Source: Ancylobacter sp. SL191
GTDB taxonomy: Bacteria; Pseudomonadota; Alphaproteobacteria; Rhizobiales; Xanthobacteraceae
Direction of reading: 5' to 3'
NCBI RefSeq assembly: GCF_026625645.1
Contig: NZ_CP113056.1
Coordinates: forward strand, 4,067,001 to 4,131,000
Length of the DNA stretch: 64,000 nucleotides
This document shows, piece by piece, positions 17,305 through 27,912 of this stretch (the first letter of the stretch is position 1; each line of letters starts with the position of its first letter). The notes below the pieces were generated by a model. It did no database searches. It saw only the letters and a list, made by a program, of their open reading frames with translations, and was not told the DNA's origin. The position numbers were made by a program, and so were the translations under genes.

Positions 17305-18543
17305 CTAGAGAGCATCGCGGCTGATCGGGCAGGACATGCAATGGCTTCCGCCCCTGCCACGGCCCAGCTCCGAGCTTTCGATGGTGATCACTTCGACGCC
17401 CGCATGCCGAAGCAAGGTATTGGTGTACACGTTGCGGTCGTAGCCGATGACCAAGCCAGGCTCGATGGCGAGCAGGTTGTTGCCGTCGTCCCATTGCTCG
17501 CGCTCGGCTTCGTAACCATCGCCGCCAGTCGCAATGACCCGCAGTTCATCGAGCCCCAGGGCCTGCTTCACGACATCGATGAAGGGCCCGGTTTCCTCCA
17601 CGATGTCCAGGACACCGGCTTTATCGCCGGGTCGCAGGGAAAACGTCCGGATACGGTCGACGATTGGCGGATAGACCGTCACCAAATTGCGATCACAGAA
17701 GGTGAAGATGGTGTCGAGATGCATGAACGAGCGGTCGCGCGGCATCAGCGCGGCAAGTACGCGCGTTGCCGTGCCGGCGGCGAACAGCCGAGAGGCCAGC
17801 ATGGAGACCGCCTGCGGTGTGGTGCGCTCACCCATACCGATCAGCACGAGGCCCTCGGCAAGCGGCATCACGTCGCCACCCTCCAGCGTCGCGATGCCGG
17901 GGGCGGCGTCGGCGCCATCCCACCATGTTTCAAAGGTTGCATCCGCGAAGCGCGGGTGAAACGTGTAGATCGCCGCCAGGTTAAGTGCCTCCGGGCGGCG
18001 CGCCGGCCAATACATCGCGTTGATGGTGACGCCCCCGTAGATCCAGCAGGAGCTGTCGCGGGTGAACAACTGATTGGGCAAAGGCGGCAGCACGAAATCC
18101 TGCGGCGCCATGGTCCGCCCGGCGAGGCCGGCCGGTTTAAACGCCAGTTCGGCGCGCGCCACGCCGCCGACGAGGAAGCGAGCGAGTTCCACGGCAGGCA
18201 TCCCGTCCAGCCAGCCCCGCATTTCGTCGACCAGGTCCGTGCCAACCGTCTCCGCGCTGACGCGGCGATCGAGCAGCCATTGGCGCGCCGCTGGAATGGC
18301 AACGATATCCGCCAGCAACTGGCCCTGATCCATCACGCCAACCCCGCGCTCGCGCAGCGCGTCGACGAAGACATCGTGCTCCTGTCGGGCCTTCTTCACC
18401 CAAAGGACATCGTCGAACAGCAGGGCCTTGCAGTTGTCGGGCGTCAGTCGTTGCAGGCTGAGGTCGGGGCGGTGGACGAGGACTTCCCGCAGCTTGCCGA
18501 CCTCGGAATAGGCGCCGATCTGGGTCGTGGCGATCGCGTTCAT
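17305..18543 (-). CDS. arcA: Arginine deiminase
   Basis: ArcA hydrolyses arginine to citrulline and ammonia. The 412-residue protein has the family pattern [13 protein letters not shown] at the N-terminus, [23 protein letters not shown], and the nucleophile cysteine in [10 protein letters not shown] at the C-terminus. ATG at 18543 overlaps the arcD stop (ATGA); the frame is open further upstream only as an artefact inside arcD. Complete and apparently functional. Confidence 0.97.
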   Translation of the reverse strand: MNAIATTQIGAYSEVGKLREVLVHRPDLSLQRLTPDNCKALLFDDVLWVKKARQEHDVFVDALRERGVGVMDQGQLLADIVAIPAARQWLLDRRVSAETVGTDLVDEMRGWLDGMPAVELARFLVGGVARAELAFKPAGLAGRTMAPQDFVLPPLPNQLFTRDSSCWIYGGVTINAMYWPARRPEALNLAAIYTFHPRFADATFETWWDGADAAPGIATLEGGDVMPLAEGLVLIGMGERTTPQAVSMLASRLFAAGTATRVLAALMPRDRSFMHLDTIFTFCDRNLVTVYPPIVDRIRTFSLRPGDKAGVLDIVEETGPFIDVVKQALGLDELRVIATGGDGYEAEREQWDDGNNLLAIEPGLVIGYDRNVYTNTLLRHAGVEVITIESSELGRGRGGSHCMSCPISRDAL

Positions 18544-20024
18544 AGGGGGCTGATGCTTCCGTTCCAGATGAGACAGGCGGCGGTGATCGCGGCAATGGCG
18601 ATCCCGACAGCGATGGCGATCTCGATGGGGGTGAAGATCTTTTGGGCGTTCTCGCGCCGGGTCCAGACATAGATGCCGATGCCCGGCGCATAGAGCATGG
18701 CGACCATCAGCAGATAGGTCGGCCCTGCGGCATAGACGAGCCAGATGCCATAGACCGTGGCAATGGCGCCCCCGATCATGTCTCGGACACGGCGCTCGCC
18801 GGGCTTGTAGGCTTCGCCCGAGATGGCCAGTTTCAGCGCATAGGCGCCCGAGAAGGTGTAGGGGATCAGAATGGCTGTCGAGGCAATGTTGAGCAGCGAA
18901 AGATAGGTGCTGTTCGCGAGCAGCGTCAGGATCAGGAAGAGCTGGACTAGGCCATTGGTGATCCACAATGACGTAGCCGGTGCTCCAGCCTTGTTTTCCC
19001 AACCAAAGAAACGCGGCATCGTCCCATCGCGCGAGGCCGCATAGGGCACTTCCGCCGCAAGCAGCGTCCAGGCCAGAAAGGCACCGAGGACGGAAACCAC
19101 GAGGGCGACATTAATCAGCACCGCTCCCCAGGGGCCGACGACATGCTCGAGCACGCCCGCCATTGAGGGGTTCTTCAGGACGGCGAGTTCCGGCCGACTG
19201 ATGATGCCCAGAGAAAGCAGAGACACGAGTGCGTAAATCAACAGGGTGGTGACGAAACCGGCAAACGTGGCGACGCCAATGTCCTTGCGCCGGCGCGCGC
19301 GGCCGGAGACGACGCTCGCCCCTTCAATGCCGATGAAGACCCAGAGGGTAATCAGCATAGTGCTCTTGACCTGATCCAGGATCGTTCCGGGACCGGGCGT
19401 TGCGAGGCCGATGAAGTCCAGCGTGAACACGTCCAGCCGGAAGGCGACGATCGCCAGGGCGATGAACACGACGATGGGCGCGATCTTGGCAACCGTGGTG
19501 ATGACATTCGCGAAGGCGGCTTGTTTCACGCCCGAGAGGATCAGGCTGTGGATCAGCCAGAGGACGGCCGAAGCTCCGGTGACTGCCTGCCAGGTATTGC
19601 CGTTGCCGAACGGCGGGAAGAAGTAGGACAGGGCGCTGAACAGCACCACCGCATAGGAGACGTTGCCGATCCATGCGGAGAGCCAGTAGCCCCAGGCGCT
19701 GTTGAACCCGACAAAGGGTCCGAACCCCGCCTTGGCGTAGGCATATGGCCCCGAATTCAGCTCCGGCTTCCGGATGGAAAGGCCCTGGTAGACGAAGGCC
19801 AGAGCCAGAATGCCGATGCCGCTGATCGTCCAGCCGATGATGATGGCGAGCGGGCCGGCGCCGGCCGCGAGGTTCTGCGGGAGATTGAAGACGCCGGACC
19901 CGATCATCGACCCGATGACGACGGCTGTAAGAGCTCCAAGCCCCAGCACGCCCGCCGGCACGCTTGCGGGCGTGCCGGCTGCTTTGGGCCTCGTTTCGAC
20001 GCGCTCAAGAGACGACAGTGTCAT
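18540..20024 (-). CDS. arcD: Arginine/ornithine antiporter (APC family)
   Basis: A 494-residue protein with about 12 helices and the APC-family N-terminal motif [17 protein letters not shown]. ArcD exchanges external arginine for ornithine, feeding the deiminase pathway without energy cost. It is the first gene of an arcD-arcA-arcB-arcC operon, the order known from Pseudomonas. ATG at 20024 is chosen because the preceding in-frame 34 residues are low-complexity and lack a start context. Other basic amino-acid antiporters are possible, but the operon makes ArcD most likely. Confidence 0.94.
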   Translation of the reverse strand: MTLSSLERVETRPKAAGTPASVPAGVLGLGALTAVVIGSMIGSGVFNLPQNLAAGAGPLAIIIGWTISGIGILALAFVYQGLSIRKPELNSGPYAYAKAGFGPFVGFNSAWGYWLSAWIGNVSYAVVLFSALSYFFPPFGNGNTWQAVTGASAVLWLIHSLILSGVKQAAFANVITTVAKIAPIVVFIALAIVAFRLDVFTLDFIGLATPGPGTILDQVKSTMLITLWVFIGIEGASVVSGRARRRKDIGVATFAGFVTTLLIYALVSLLSLGIISRPELAVLKNPSMAGVLEHVVGPWGAVLINVALVVSVLGAFLAWTLLAAEVPYAASRDGTMPRFFGWENKAGAPATSLWITNGLVQLFLILTLLANSTYLSLLNIASTAILIPYTFSGAYALKLAISGEAYKPGERRVRDMIGGAIATVYGIWLVYAAGPTYLLMVAMLYAPGIGIYVWTRRENAQKIFTPIEIAIAVGIAIAAITAACLIWNGSISPL

Positions 20025-20417
20025 GGTGCGTGTCCCAAAGACCGGCTCCTGCGCCCGAAAAGGGCGCCTTCCTGATGCTGGCGCGACGTGTGGAGGCTCC
20101 CGAGGCGAGCCGCCCGCGCGGGCCATCGCTCAAAAGCTGAGTTCAGCAGCTCCGTGGCAGGCGCTCGACGCCCCTCATTTCTGGCAGGAACCTATCGCCA
20201 GCTTGAGAAGAACAGCAGGGCCGGAAACTACTCAGGCCCAGCTCTCGCAGCTATGAAACGACGCATCGACCGCTCTCTAAAACACCTTCGGAACAACCGG
20301 CATCGTAATCTGATCGGTAAAACGTCTGCCTCCCACGAGGACTGCGTAGATTCCGATGCTAGCCTATCGGCATGGCAGGCCTTCTATTTGACCGTTCAGC
20401 ACAGCGATGAGGTCATA
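20025..20417. other. Divergent intergenic region between arcD and the ABC exporter
   Basis: This 393-base gap must hold the arc operon promoter (reading left) and the exporter promoter (reading right). It contains one copy of a 20-bp repeated element at 20216-20235. I find no good FNR/ANR box, although arc operons are often under ANR-type control. An open frame continues upstream of the exporter start through this region but shows no domain features. Confidence 0.5.
20216..20235 (+). repeat. Repeated promoter element, copy 1
   Basis: CAGGGCCGGAAACTACTCAG. Copies 2 and 3 lie at 32471-32490 and 33053-33072; the shared pattern is CAGGNYCGGAAACTACKCAG. Copy 1 is in + orientation, ending 182 bases before the HlyD-type gene start at 20418, close to the 178 bases separating copy 3 from the sensor gene. 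All copies are intergenic. This looks like a regulator binding site or sigma-factor element rather than mobile DNA. Confidence 0.75.
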
Positions 20418-21686
20418 GTGGGTCAGACTGCGGCAACCGACGCCCCGATGCCCCCGACTTCTCTACTGCTGCAAGGCGGTCGGTGGTTCTGGGCACGCAA
20501 ATGGGCGATCGCCGGTATTCTCGTCCTCGGCATCGCGGCCGGCCTGGGCGTGCTGCGTTGGCTTGTCGGCCCTGAGGTTGCGGTCTACCCAGTGCTTCGC
20601 TCGGATCTGGTGAAGACCGTCGTTGCCAGCGGGCATGTGGAGACGCCGTTTCGCGTCGAAATCGCCAGCCAGATTACGGCGACAGTTGCCGAAGTTCTCG
20701 TCGAGGAGGGCCAGTCGGTCACCGCCGGCCAGCCTCTTGTCGCCTTGGACCAGCGGGAACTTCAGGCCGCCGTCGTGCAGGCGCACGCGACATCGGCACA
20801 AGCCGACGCCCAGCTCCGCCAGATGCGCGAACTGACACTGCCGGCGGCCGAGGAGAGCCTCAAGCAAGCCAAGGCAACACTTCTGAATGCCGAGGCTGCC
20901 TTCCAGCGTGCCGAGGAACTCGCGACCTCCGGCTATGGCACGCGCGCCGTTCTCGATGCCGCGACCAAGGATATCGACATCGCCAAGACGCAGGTTCGGA
21001 CGGCCGAATTGCAGGTTTTCACCTCAACGGCCGGCGGCGCGGATTTCGTTATGGCCGAAACCCAGCTCGAACAGGCGCAGGCCAGCCTCAATGAGGCTAA
21101 AGCCCGGCTGGGATATGCCACCATCACCTCGCCGCGAGACGGCATTCTGATCACGCGCAGCGTCGAGCGCGGCACGGTCGTCGTACCCGGTCAGGCCCTT
21201 CTCGTCCTCGCACCGACCGGCGCGGTCCAGCTCGTGCTGGAAATCGACGAGAAGAATATCGGTCTGCTCAGCCTCGGGCAGGCAGCGCTCGCATCGGCCG
21301 ACGCGTATGCCGACCAACGTTTTCCGGCGATCCTGTCCTACATCAATCCCTCGGTCGACATCAGCCGCGCCTCGATCGAGGTCAAGCTGACGACGACCAA
21401 GCCTCCGGCCTATCTGCGCCAGGACATGACGGTTTCGGTCGATATCGAAGTCGCACGCCGCGACGGGGTGATGGTCGTGCCCGCGCGCACCGTTCACGAT
21501 TCCCTCACGGCCGCGCCCTGGGTTCTCGTCGTCCGGAATGGACGCGCGCAGGCGCAGCCCGTCCATATCGGCCTGCGCGCTGCGGACTCAATTGAGATAC
21601 TCAGTGGCGTCGCGCCTGGTGAACAGTTGGTGCCTATCGCATCGGGTATTCGTGCCGGGCAGCGCCTGCGGCCGGTGGCCTCATGA
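20418..21686 (+). CDS. HlyD/MacA-type periplasmic adaptor of an ABC exporter
   Basis: A 422-residue adaptor with one N-terminal membrane helix (about residues 22-45), a barrel-sandwich lipoyl-like half (VAEVLVEEGQSVTAGQPLVALD), a long alpha-helical hairpin (about residues 110-215), the second lipoyl half (ATITSPRDGILITRSVERGTVV) and a beta-barrel. It links the inner-membrane ABC exporter to an outer-membrane channel. GTG at 20418 has GATGAGG five bases upstream; ATG at 20448 lacks a site. The next gene starts within its last codon. Confidence 0.9.
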   Translation: MGQTAATDAPMPPTSLLLQGGRWFWARKWAIAGILVLGIAAGLGVLRWLVGPEVAVYPVLRSDLVKTVVASGHVETPFRVEIASQITATVAEVLVEEGQSVTAGQPLVALDQRELQAAVVQAHATSAQADAQLRQMRELTLPAAEESLKQAKATLLNAEAAFQRAEELATSGYGTRAVLDAATKDIDIAKTQVRTAELQVFTSTAGGADFVMAETQLEQAQASLNEAKARLGYATITSPRDGILITRSVERGTVVVPGQALLVLAPTGAVQLVLEIDEKNIGLLSLGQAALASADAYADQRFPAILSYINPSVDISRASIEVKLTTTKPPAYLRQDMTVSVDIEVARRDGVMVVPARTVHDSLTAAPWVLVVRNGRAQAQPVHIGLRAADSIEILSGVAPGEQLVPIASGIRAGQRLRPVAS

Positions 21687-22901
21687 GGAACTGGGCGCCG
21701 ATCGAATGGACGATCGCGCTGCGCTTCCTCACCGAGGGGATCATGCAGACCGTATTCATCCTCACGGGAATTGCGATGGGCGTCGGCGTCATCGTCTTCA
21801 TGTCGGCGATGCTGGCGGGATTGCAGGCCAACTTCATCAAGCGGGTGCTGACCTCGCAGGCCCATATCCAGATCATTCCACCCGATGAGATCGCGCGGCC
21901 GTTGCGGTCGGGGACCGACATCGTGGAGGGCGCCATCGTGCAGAGGCCTTCCCAGCGAATCCTGTCGATCGATCAGTGGCAGACCATCAGAACCGCCATG
22001 AAGGCACGGCCCGACGTCGTCACGGTATCGCCGACGGCGACGGGCTCGGCGCTCGCCATTCGCGGCGACGCTTCCCGCAGCATCACCTTAACCGGCATGG
22101 AGCCGGAGCTCTATTTCCAGATCGTTCGGGTGCCCGACTACATCGTCGCGGGAACGTCGAAGCTGGAAAGCGACGACATACTGATCGGCACCGAGCTTGC
22201 CAAGGATCTCGGCGCCACCATTGGCGACAAGCTCAATTTGAGCGTCTCGTCGGGCGCCACACGTGTCCTCACCATCACCGGCATTTTCGACCTCGGCAAC
22301 AAGAGCGCCAATGAGCGCAATACCTTCGTCGCGCTGCGGACGGCGCAAAGCCTGCTCGACCTGATCGGTGGCGTGACGACCCTCGATGTCACGGTCACCG
22401 ACATCTACGCTGCCGAGTCGATCGCGCAGGACATCTCGGCCGCGCTTCCCATCCAGGCCGACAGCTGGATCAAGACCAACGCCCAGTTCTTCACGGCGGT
22501 CAGTGCACAGCAATCGTCCAACACGCTGATCCGCTCCTTCGTGGGGCTCTCGGTTGCCTTCGGTATCGCAGCCGTGCTGGTCGTCTCGGTGATCCAGCGC
22601 TCGAAGGACATCGGCATCCTCCGGGCGATGGGCGCGCGGCGCGGCCAGGTGCTGGGCGTGTTTCTGATCCAGGGTGGCGTGCTCGGCCTCATCGGCTCCC
22701 TGATCGGTTCGAGCCTTGGTGCCGGTGCCCTTGGCCTGTGGCACGGGGCTGCACGGCAGGCCGACGGCACGGAACTCTTCCCGCTGATGCTGGAGCCGAG
22801 CCTGTTCGTCATTGCCGCCGCTGTCGCAACACTGACCGGCGTGGCTGCGGGCATGGCGCCGGCGCTGAGAGCCGCGCGTCTCGATCCGGTGGAGGCGATC
22901 C

Positions 22902-22909
<8 letters not shown>
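21683..22909 (+). CDS. ABC transporter permease, MacB/FtsX (DevC-like) type
   Basis: A 408-residue permease with one N-terminal helix (about residues 17-42), a large periplasmic domain (about 45-275), and three C-terminal helices within an FtsX domain ([39 protein letters not shown]). Such permeases drive mechanotransmission export of peptides, lipids or glycolipids. The order adaptor-permease-ATPase matches DevBCA exporters. The substrate cannot be read from sequence. It overlaps both neighbours. Confidence 0.9.
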
Positions 22910-23612
<703 letters not shown>

Positions 23613-23649
23613 TGGCAGTCGGATCGCGCCGTGCGGCACGCCTCAGCGG

Positions 23650-24063
23650 TCACTCCGCGTCGAAATCCTCACAGGTCTCGCCAAACAAAGAGAGCCCCTC
23701 CTCCAGGTAGTCGGATACAAGCGGCAGGCCCATGAGATAGGCGGCTGTGTGGGCGTTATGGGCGTATCTGGCATCCGCCTGAAGCCGGCTCCAATCGGCG
23801 ATGGTGCCATCACCTCGCCCCAACCAGGCCAGCGCGACGAGCTCAATCTGCTCATCCACGTCCAGGTCGTTGATGAAACTGCGCAGTTCATGCTGAACCG
23901 GGTCGTTTCCGTCATCTTCAAGCACATCAATCATGCCGTCGTCGCTGGCGTTGGAGCCGGAATCGGGATCCGTCATGCCTTCCTTCCCGTCGAACTGCCG
24001 CGCCTTCGACAGGATGAAGCAGACCTTGCGGGTGGCGATGGCCAGATCGGGTACGTCGGTCAT
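23650..24063 (-). CDS. DUF3775 domain protein
   Basis: A 137-residue acidic soluble protein. The segment from VCFILSKARQFDGKEG through DPDSGSNASDDG, LEDDGNDP, FINDLDVDEQIELVALAWLGRG and DYLEEGLSLFG matches the DUF3775 pattern by eye. Function of the family is unknown. ATG at 24063 begins MTDVPDLAIATRKV; a longer frame upstream is basic and low-complexity and is not used. It lies tail-to-tail with the ABC exporter and about 100 bases downstream of another small gene on the same strand. Confidence 0.85.
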   Translation of the reverse strand: MTDVPDLAIATRKVCFILSKARQFDGKEGMTDPDSGSNASDDGMIDVLEDDGNDPVQHELRSFINDLDVDEQIELVALAWLGRGDGTIADWSRLQADARYAHNAHTAAYLMGLPLVSDYLEEGLSLFGETCEDFDAE

Positions 24064-24163
24064 TGAACTCTCCACATCGTGGCGCTTCGCAAAAAAGGAC
24101 ATGCAGCCTGAACCACGCAGGCACCAAATGGCATGCGCTCCGCAGGCGAGGCGTCCGCCTCCT

Positions 24164-24352
24164 TCAGCGCTTCTCGTCGCTCTTGGCTTTGGACTTGGCG
24201 GCGAATGCGGCGTCGACCTCATCCTTGGTGATCCTTGCAGCCGGATCACCGCTTTCATTCAGGTTCTGCTCTTCGGTGCCGTCCCCCATCATGCCGGGAT
24301 GGATGACGGTATCAGGGATCTTCTCGGTCTTTCCGGCGGGTTTGGTGCTCAT
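24164..24352 (-). CDS. Small hydrophilic protein, unknown function
   Basis: A 62-residue charged protein beginning MSTKPAGKTEKIPDTVIHPG, containing GMMGDGTEEQNLNE and ending in a Lys-rich tail (EVDAAFAAKSKAKSDEKR). It has no membrane segment or known motif and is probably disordered. AGGA lies about 7 bases before the ATG. The reading frame, ribosome-binding site and location beside DUF3775 and antiporter genes suggest a stress-related gene, but that is only context. Confidence 0.6.
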   Translation of the reverse strand: MSTKPAGKTEKIPDTVIHPGMMGDGTEEQNLNESGDPAARITKDEVDAAFAAKSKAKSDEKR

Positions 24353-24729
24353 CTGAAAATCCTTTGTGCCGGCGCGATCCGGCGTCGAAAGGATAGCGCT
24401 TGATAACTTGCACCCGGAAGGTTCGGAAAACCCTCACCTTGATCACAGCTTTGCCGGAGCGCGGCGCGGCAGTCTTGTGCCGGAAAGACCTCCCAACGAT
24501 CGGCCGTGCGTCGTTTCCGCGGCTGGTTGTGTCGCACCGGCAATGGTCCCGTCCCGTCCGTATCGGACACTGGCCGACTGCGCGGCGCCAGCCGCATTCT
24601 CCAGACCAGGACCTCCGTAAGGACCTCGAAGCGGCGCACCATCAGGCGGGCCGTACGGCACCCAACAAGCGTTGATCCGCCGCTTAATATTTCGAGCTGA
24701 TACGCTGAACGGGAATCCAGCGAAATGCG
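24353..24729. other. Intergenic region between the small hydrophilic gene and the antiporter
   Basis: These 377 bases hold the promoter of the small gene at 24352 (minus strand) and the 3' flank of the antiporter. CGGAAAACCCTCA at about 24425 loosely resembles the repeated element CGGAAACTACKCAG but has several mismatches, so I do not count it. No gene or strong hairpin is seen. Confidence 0.4.
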
Positions 24730-25998
24730 CTATGTGCCGTCCCTCTTGCGCGCCAGTACGGTGCGCCGGGCGACCCAGCCCAGTGACGAGCCCTGCACGA
24801 TGACCGAGAACAGTACGACCGCATAGGTCGCAGCTAAGATCCACGGCTTGGCCTCTCCCTCGGGGATGGAGAGCGCCAGCGCTATGGATATGCCGCCGCG
24901 GATCCCGGCCCAGCTCAGGAAGACGACATTGCTGCGCGACATCAGCCCGGTGGCCCAAGGCAGGAGTGTCGGCAGGCCAACGGCGATGAAACGCGCGGCG
25001 ATCACGATCGGAATGGCGGCCGATGCGAGGACAAGGGCGTGTGGGTCGAACCGGAGGATGAGCACTTCCAGCCCGATCAACAGAAAAAGCAGTGAATTCA
25101 GCACTTCGTCGATGAGGGTCCAGAGCCCGAAGACATAGGTCTGGGTCCGGTCGCTCATGGCGTCACGGGGCGCGCGATATCCGATCAGCAGGCCTGCGGC
25201 GACGACCGCGAGCGGCCCACTGACATGGATGCGCTGCGCGATCGCGTAGGTCGCTGTGACCAGTGCGAGCGTGATGAGCACCTCGATGGAATAGTCGTCG
25301 ATCAGCCGCATGGCCCAATAGGCGAGGTACCCGGTCGCCAAACCGAGCAGCAGGCCGCCGCCGGCTTCGGCGACCAGCAGTTCGGTGATCGCCGGCAGCG
25401 AGGTCTTGTCGCCGCCCTGCCCCGTTGCGAATGTCAGCAGAATTGTGAAGATCACGATGCCGACGCCGTCGTTGAACAAGGATTCGCCCTTCATCTCGAC
25501 CTCGAGACTTTCCGGCACCTTGACGCTCTTGAGCGTGCTCATGACCGCCACCGGATCGGTTGGGCTTATGAGGGCGCCGAAAACCAGCGCCCAGGGCAAT
25601 GAAAGGGGTTGGCCAAGCAGCCTTGCCGCCTGCCACATCAGGAAACCGACGATGAATGTTGATGCGACGGTTGCGAAGGTCGCGAGCACGATGACCGGAA
25701 GGGCGCGGCTGGCCAGCGACTTGAGATCCACATGGAGCGCGCCGGCAAAGAGCAGGAAGGCCAGCATTCCGTCCATCACCACCGAGGTGAAGTCGATGTG
25801 CAGAAGGGCGCTCGTCAAGGGTTCGAAGAGATGCTCGCTCGGATAGAGGATGTCAATCGCCACCAGCATCAGGGACGCGGCGACGCTCATTGTCAGCAGG
25901 CCGACGCTGCGCGACATGGGCAGGAATTTATAGTTGACCCAGCCCAGAACGGCGGAGAGGGTCAGAAGGAGGGCCGAAAGCTCAAAGATTGACAGCAA
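24730..25998 (-). CDS. Cation:proton antiporter, CPA1 (NhaP-like) family
   Basis: A 422-residue protein with about 12 helices. The ion-transport core shows FGALISPTDPVAVMSTLK and ESLFNDGVGIVIFTILL, the CPA1 signatures with the conserved ND pair. It exchanges Na+ or K+ for H+ across the inner membrane and helps pH and salt tolerance. No large C-terminal regulatory domain is present. It is monocistronic, with its own roughly 400-base upstream region. Confidence 0.92.
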   Translation of the reverse strand: MLSIFELSALLLTLSAVLGWVNYKFLPMSRSVGLLTMSVAASLMLVAIDILYPSEHLFEPLTSALLHIDFTSVVMDGMLAFLLFAGALHVDLKSLASRALPVIVLATFATVASTFIVGFLMWQAARLLGQPLSLPWALVFGALISPTDPVAVMSTLKSVKVPESLEVEMKGESLFNDGVGIVIFTILLTFATGQGGDKTSLPAITELLVAEAGGGLLLGLATGYLAYWAMRLIDDYSIEVLITLALVTATYAIAQRIHVSGPLAVVAAGLLIGYRAPRDAMSDRTQTYVFGLWTLIDEVLNSLLFLLIGLEVLILRFDPHALVLASAAIPIVIAARFIAVGLPTLLPWATGLMSRSNVVFLSWAGIRGGISIALALSIPEGEAKPWILAATYAVVLFSVIVQGSSLGWVARRTVLARKRDGT

Positions 25999-26402
25999 CG
26001 GATTTCCTTGTGCCGATGGCGTCCGGATGATGCCATATTTGGATCGTCCATCCTGTCAGCCGTGTCACCGCCCTCGTGCGAACGGTGACACGCAGGACGT
26101 CCGGCCCTTGCTTTGGCATTAGGGGAAAGACCGCGACCTTGGCGCTATCCTTAAACCTAGTGTAGCCGCTCTTTTCGACGCGTGAATGTCACTCGTCCCT
26201 TCCGCTTGCACACGGGGGCGGGTGCGGCACACGACTGTTCTGCGTGATGCCGCATATCGTGCGCTCATGTCTCCAGAGTGTGGAACCAAGTATCGCTCGT
26301 GACCTTACCGGACCATGCCGATGCCCAGGGGTCAGCGGAACCCGTCGATGTCCGAGAGTGGCTCGCGCCGATTCCCCTCTGCCGGGGTAACGCAGAGGGC
26401 AT
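25999..26402. other. Intergenic region upstream of the antiporter with two hairpins
   Basis: No gene is recognised. CGTGTCACCG at 26061-26070 pairs perfectly with CGGTGACACG at 26083-26092 (10-bp stem, 12-base loop), 63 bases or more upstream of the antiporter start, and could be a regulatory hairpin or operator. A second hairpin, CCCTCTGC at 26375-26382 with GCAGAGGG at 26392-26399, lies directly after the stop of the gene at 26403 and probably ends its transcription. Confidence 0.5.
26375..26399 (-). terminator. Hairpin just after the stop of the small gene at 26403
   Basis: An 8-bp perfect stem with a 9-base loop lies 4 bases beyond the stop codon, reading on the minus strand. There is no strong U-tract, so it may act as a weak terminator or as RNA 3'-end protection. 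Confidence 0.5.
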
Positions 26403-26687
26403 TCATCCTTCGCCTTGATCGGGCGGCGTGAGGACGACACCGTCATACTGCTGGCCCTGGTCTTTGCCCCGGACCAGAAATACCTCATCGGTCCCTGCAA
26501 GCCTGTATTCACCGTGGCCAACCATCGTCAGCACGCGGCCGTCTGCGAGCTGCATCCGCCGGATGCCAGCCTGCCGTTTGTTCGGTTCCACCTCGGTTCC
26601 GGCGTCCATCTCGTCTTCCACCTCGTAGAGGGTGACGATGTCGCCGCCCGGCGTTTCCGCCGACGGCATCGCAATGATCTTTTCCAT
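26403..26687 (-). CDS. Hypothetical small protein
   Basis: A 94-residue soluble protein beginning MEKIIAMPSAETPGGDIVTL, with a beta-rich middle (RRMQLADGRVLTMVGHGEYRL) and DEVFLVRGKDQ. I do not recognise the family. ATG at 26687 follows GGGAGACGGGC, a good ribosome-binding site; the frame extends upstream to 26753 without support. It lies downstream of the alcohol dehydrogenase on the same strand (gap about 96 bases) and might be the end of that operon's transcript after read-through in the other direction. Confidence 0.62.
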   Translation of the reverse strand: MEKIIAMPSAETPGGDIVTLYEVEDEMDAGTEVEPNKRQAGIRRMQLADGRVLTMVGHGEYRLAGTDEVFLVRGKDQGQQYDGVVLTPPDQGEG

Positions 26688-26783
26688 GCCCGTCTCCCAG
26701 TGAAACGCCTGACCGCCCGGCAATGCAGCCGGGCGGTCAGGTGAGGTGTTCACATTTGGCGTGTCGTTTGACTGCCCTATGGT

Positions 26784-27863
26784 TCAGACGACCTCAAGCG
26801 GCCGTGCCAGAGCGGGAGCCTGCGCGACGTTCGGCACGAAATCGAGAACCACGCGGGAGGGAACGTCGCCATGCTCCAGCCGCTCGAACACCTCGTTGAT
26901 CGAGGCGAGCGGCTGAAGCTCGATATCGGCCTTCACCTTGCCCTCGGCGGCAAAGGACAGGCATTCGGCCATGTCCTCGCGCGTGCCCACGAACGAGCCC
27001 CGCACGGTGATGCAATTGGCTACCACATCGAAGAGCGGGAGCGGAAAGTCGCCCGGCGGGAGGCCGACGAGAACGCAGGTGCCCCGCTTGCGGGTCATCC
27101 CGACGCCCTGGTTGAAGGCGCTCAGCGAAGGAGCGGTAATGAGCACGCCATGGGCGCCGCCATCGGTCCCCTGCTTCACCGCAGCCGCCGGATCGCCGTG
27201 CCGTGCATTGACGACGAGATCGGCGCCGAGCCGCGTGGCATGGGCAAGCTTGCCATCGTCGATATCGACCGCGCAGACGTGCAGCCCCATGGCCTTGGCA
27301 TACTGCACGGCCAGATGGCCGAGGCCGCCCGCGCCGGAGATGGCGATCCACTCGCCCGGCCTGGCGCGGGTTTCCTTGATCCCCTTGTAGGTGGTGATGC
27401 CGGCGCAGATGATCGGGGCCGCTTCACGCGGGCCGAGCCCGGCGGGGATATGCGCCACATAGTTCGGATCGGCGAGGACATATTCGGCGAAGCCGCCGTT
27501 CTTCGTATAGCCGCCGAACTCAGCTTCGCCGCACACCGTCTCCCAGGCCGCGAGGCAATGCTCGCAATGGCCGCAGGCCGAATAGAGCCAGGGCACGCCG
27601 ACCCGGTCGCCTTCCCGCACGATCTTCACGCCGGCACCAACCGCCACCACGCATCCAATCGCTTCGTGGCCGGGAATGAACGGCAGGCTGGGCTTCAGCG
27701 GCCAGTCGCCGTTGCGGGCGTGAAGGTCAGTGTGGCACACGCCGCAAGCTTCGGTCTTGACCAGGATCTGGCCAGGACCGACCGTCGGCACGTCCCATTC
27801 CTGAAGTTCGAGCGGCTTGCCGAAAGCCGTGACGACGGCGGCCTGCATCTTCTGGCGAGACAT
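26784..27863 (-). CDS. Zinc-dependent alcohol dehydrogenase (AdhP/AdhA type, NAD-dependent)
   Basis: A 359-residue medium-chain dehydrogenase that interconverts primary alcohols and aldehydes. Catalytic zinc ligands appear in ACGVCHTD and GHE, and the structural zinc site is CGHCEHCLAAWETVC. The Rossmann motif is GAGGLGHLAVQYA, and an acidic residue follows the second strand (VDIDDGK), which favours NAD over NADP. It follows pntB on the same strand with a 49-base gap and is probably the last gene of the aldehyde dehydrogenase-transhydrogenase operon. Ethanol or another short-chain alcohol is likely. Confidence 0.92.
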   Translation of the reverse strand: MSRQKMQAAVVTAFGKPLELQEWDVPTVGPGQILVKTEACGVCHTDLHARNGDWPLKPSLPFIPGHEAIGCVVAVGAGVKIVREGDRVGVPWLYSACGHCEHCLAAWETVCGEAEFGGYTKNGGFAEYVLADPNYVAHIPAGLGPREAAPIICAGITTYKGIKETRARPGEWIAISGAGGLGHLAVQYAKAMGLHVCAVDIDDGKLAHATRLGADLVVNARHGDPAAAVKQGTDGGAHGVLITAPSLSAFNQGVGMTRKRGTCVLVGLPPGDFPLPLFDVVANCITVRGSFVGTREDMAECLSFAAEGKVKADIELQPLASINEVFERLEHGDVPSRVVLDFVPNVAQAPALARPLEVV

Positions 27864-27912
27864 GATGGGCTCCTTTCGGGAGAAACGATGTCAGCGGGAC
27901 GTTGCGCGTGGA

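Noticed and set aside
24420..24436. Fourth copy of the CGGAAACTACKCAG element
   Set aside because: CGGAAAACCCTCA needs several mismatches and a gap, and the CAGG extension is absent.
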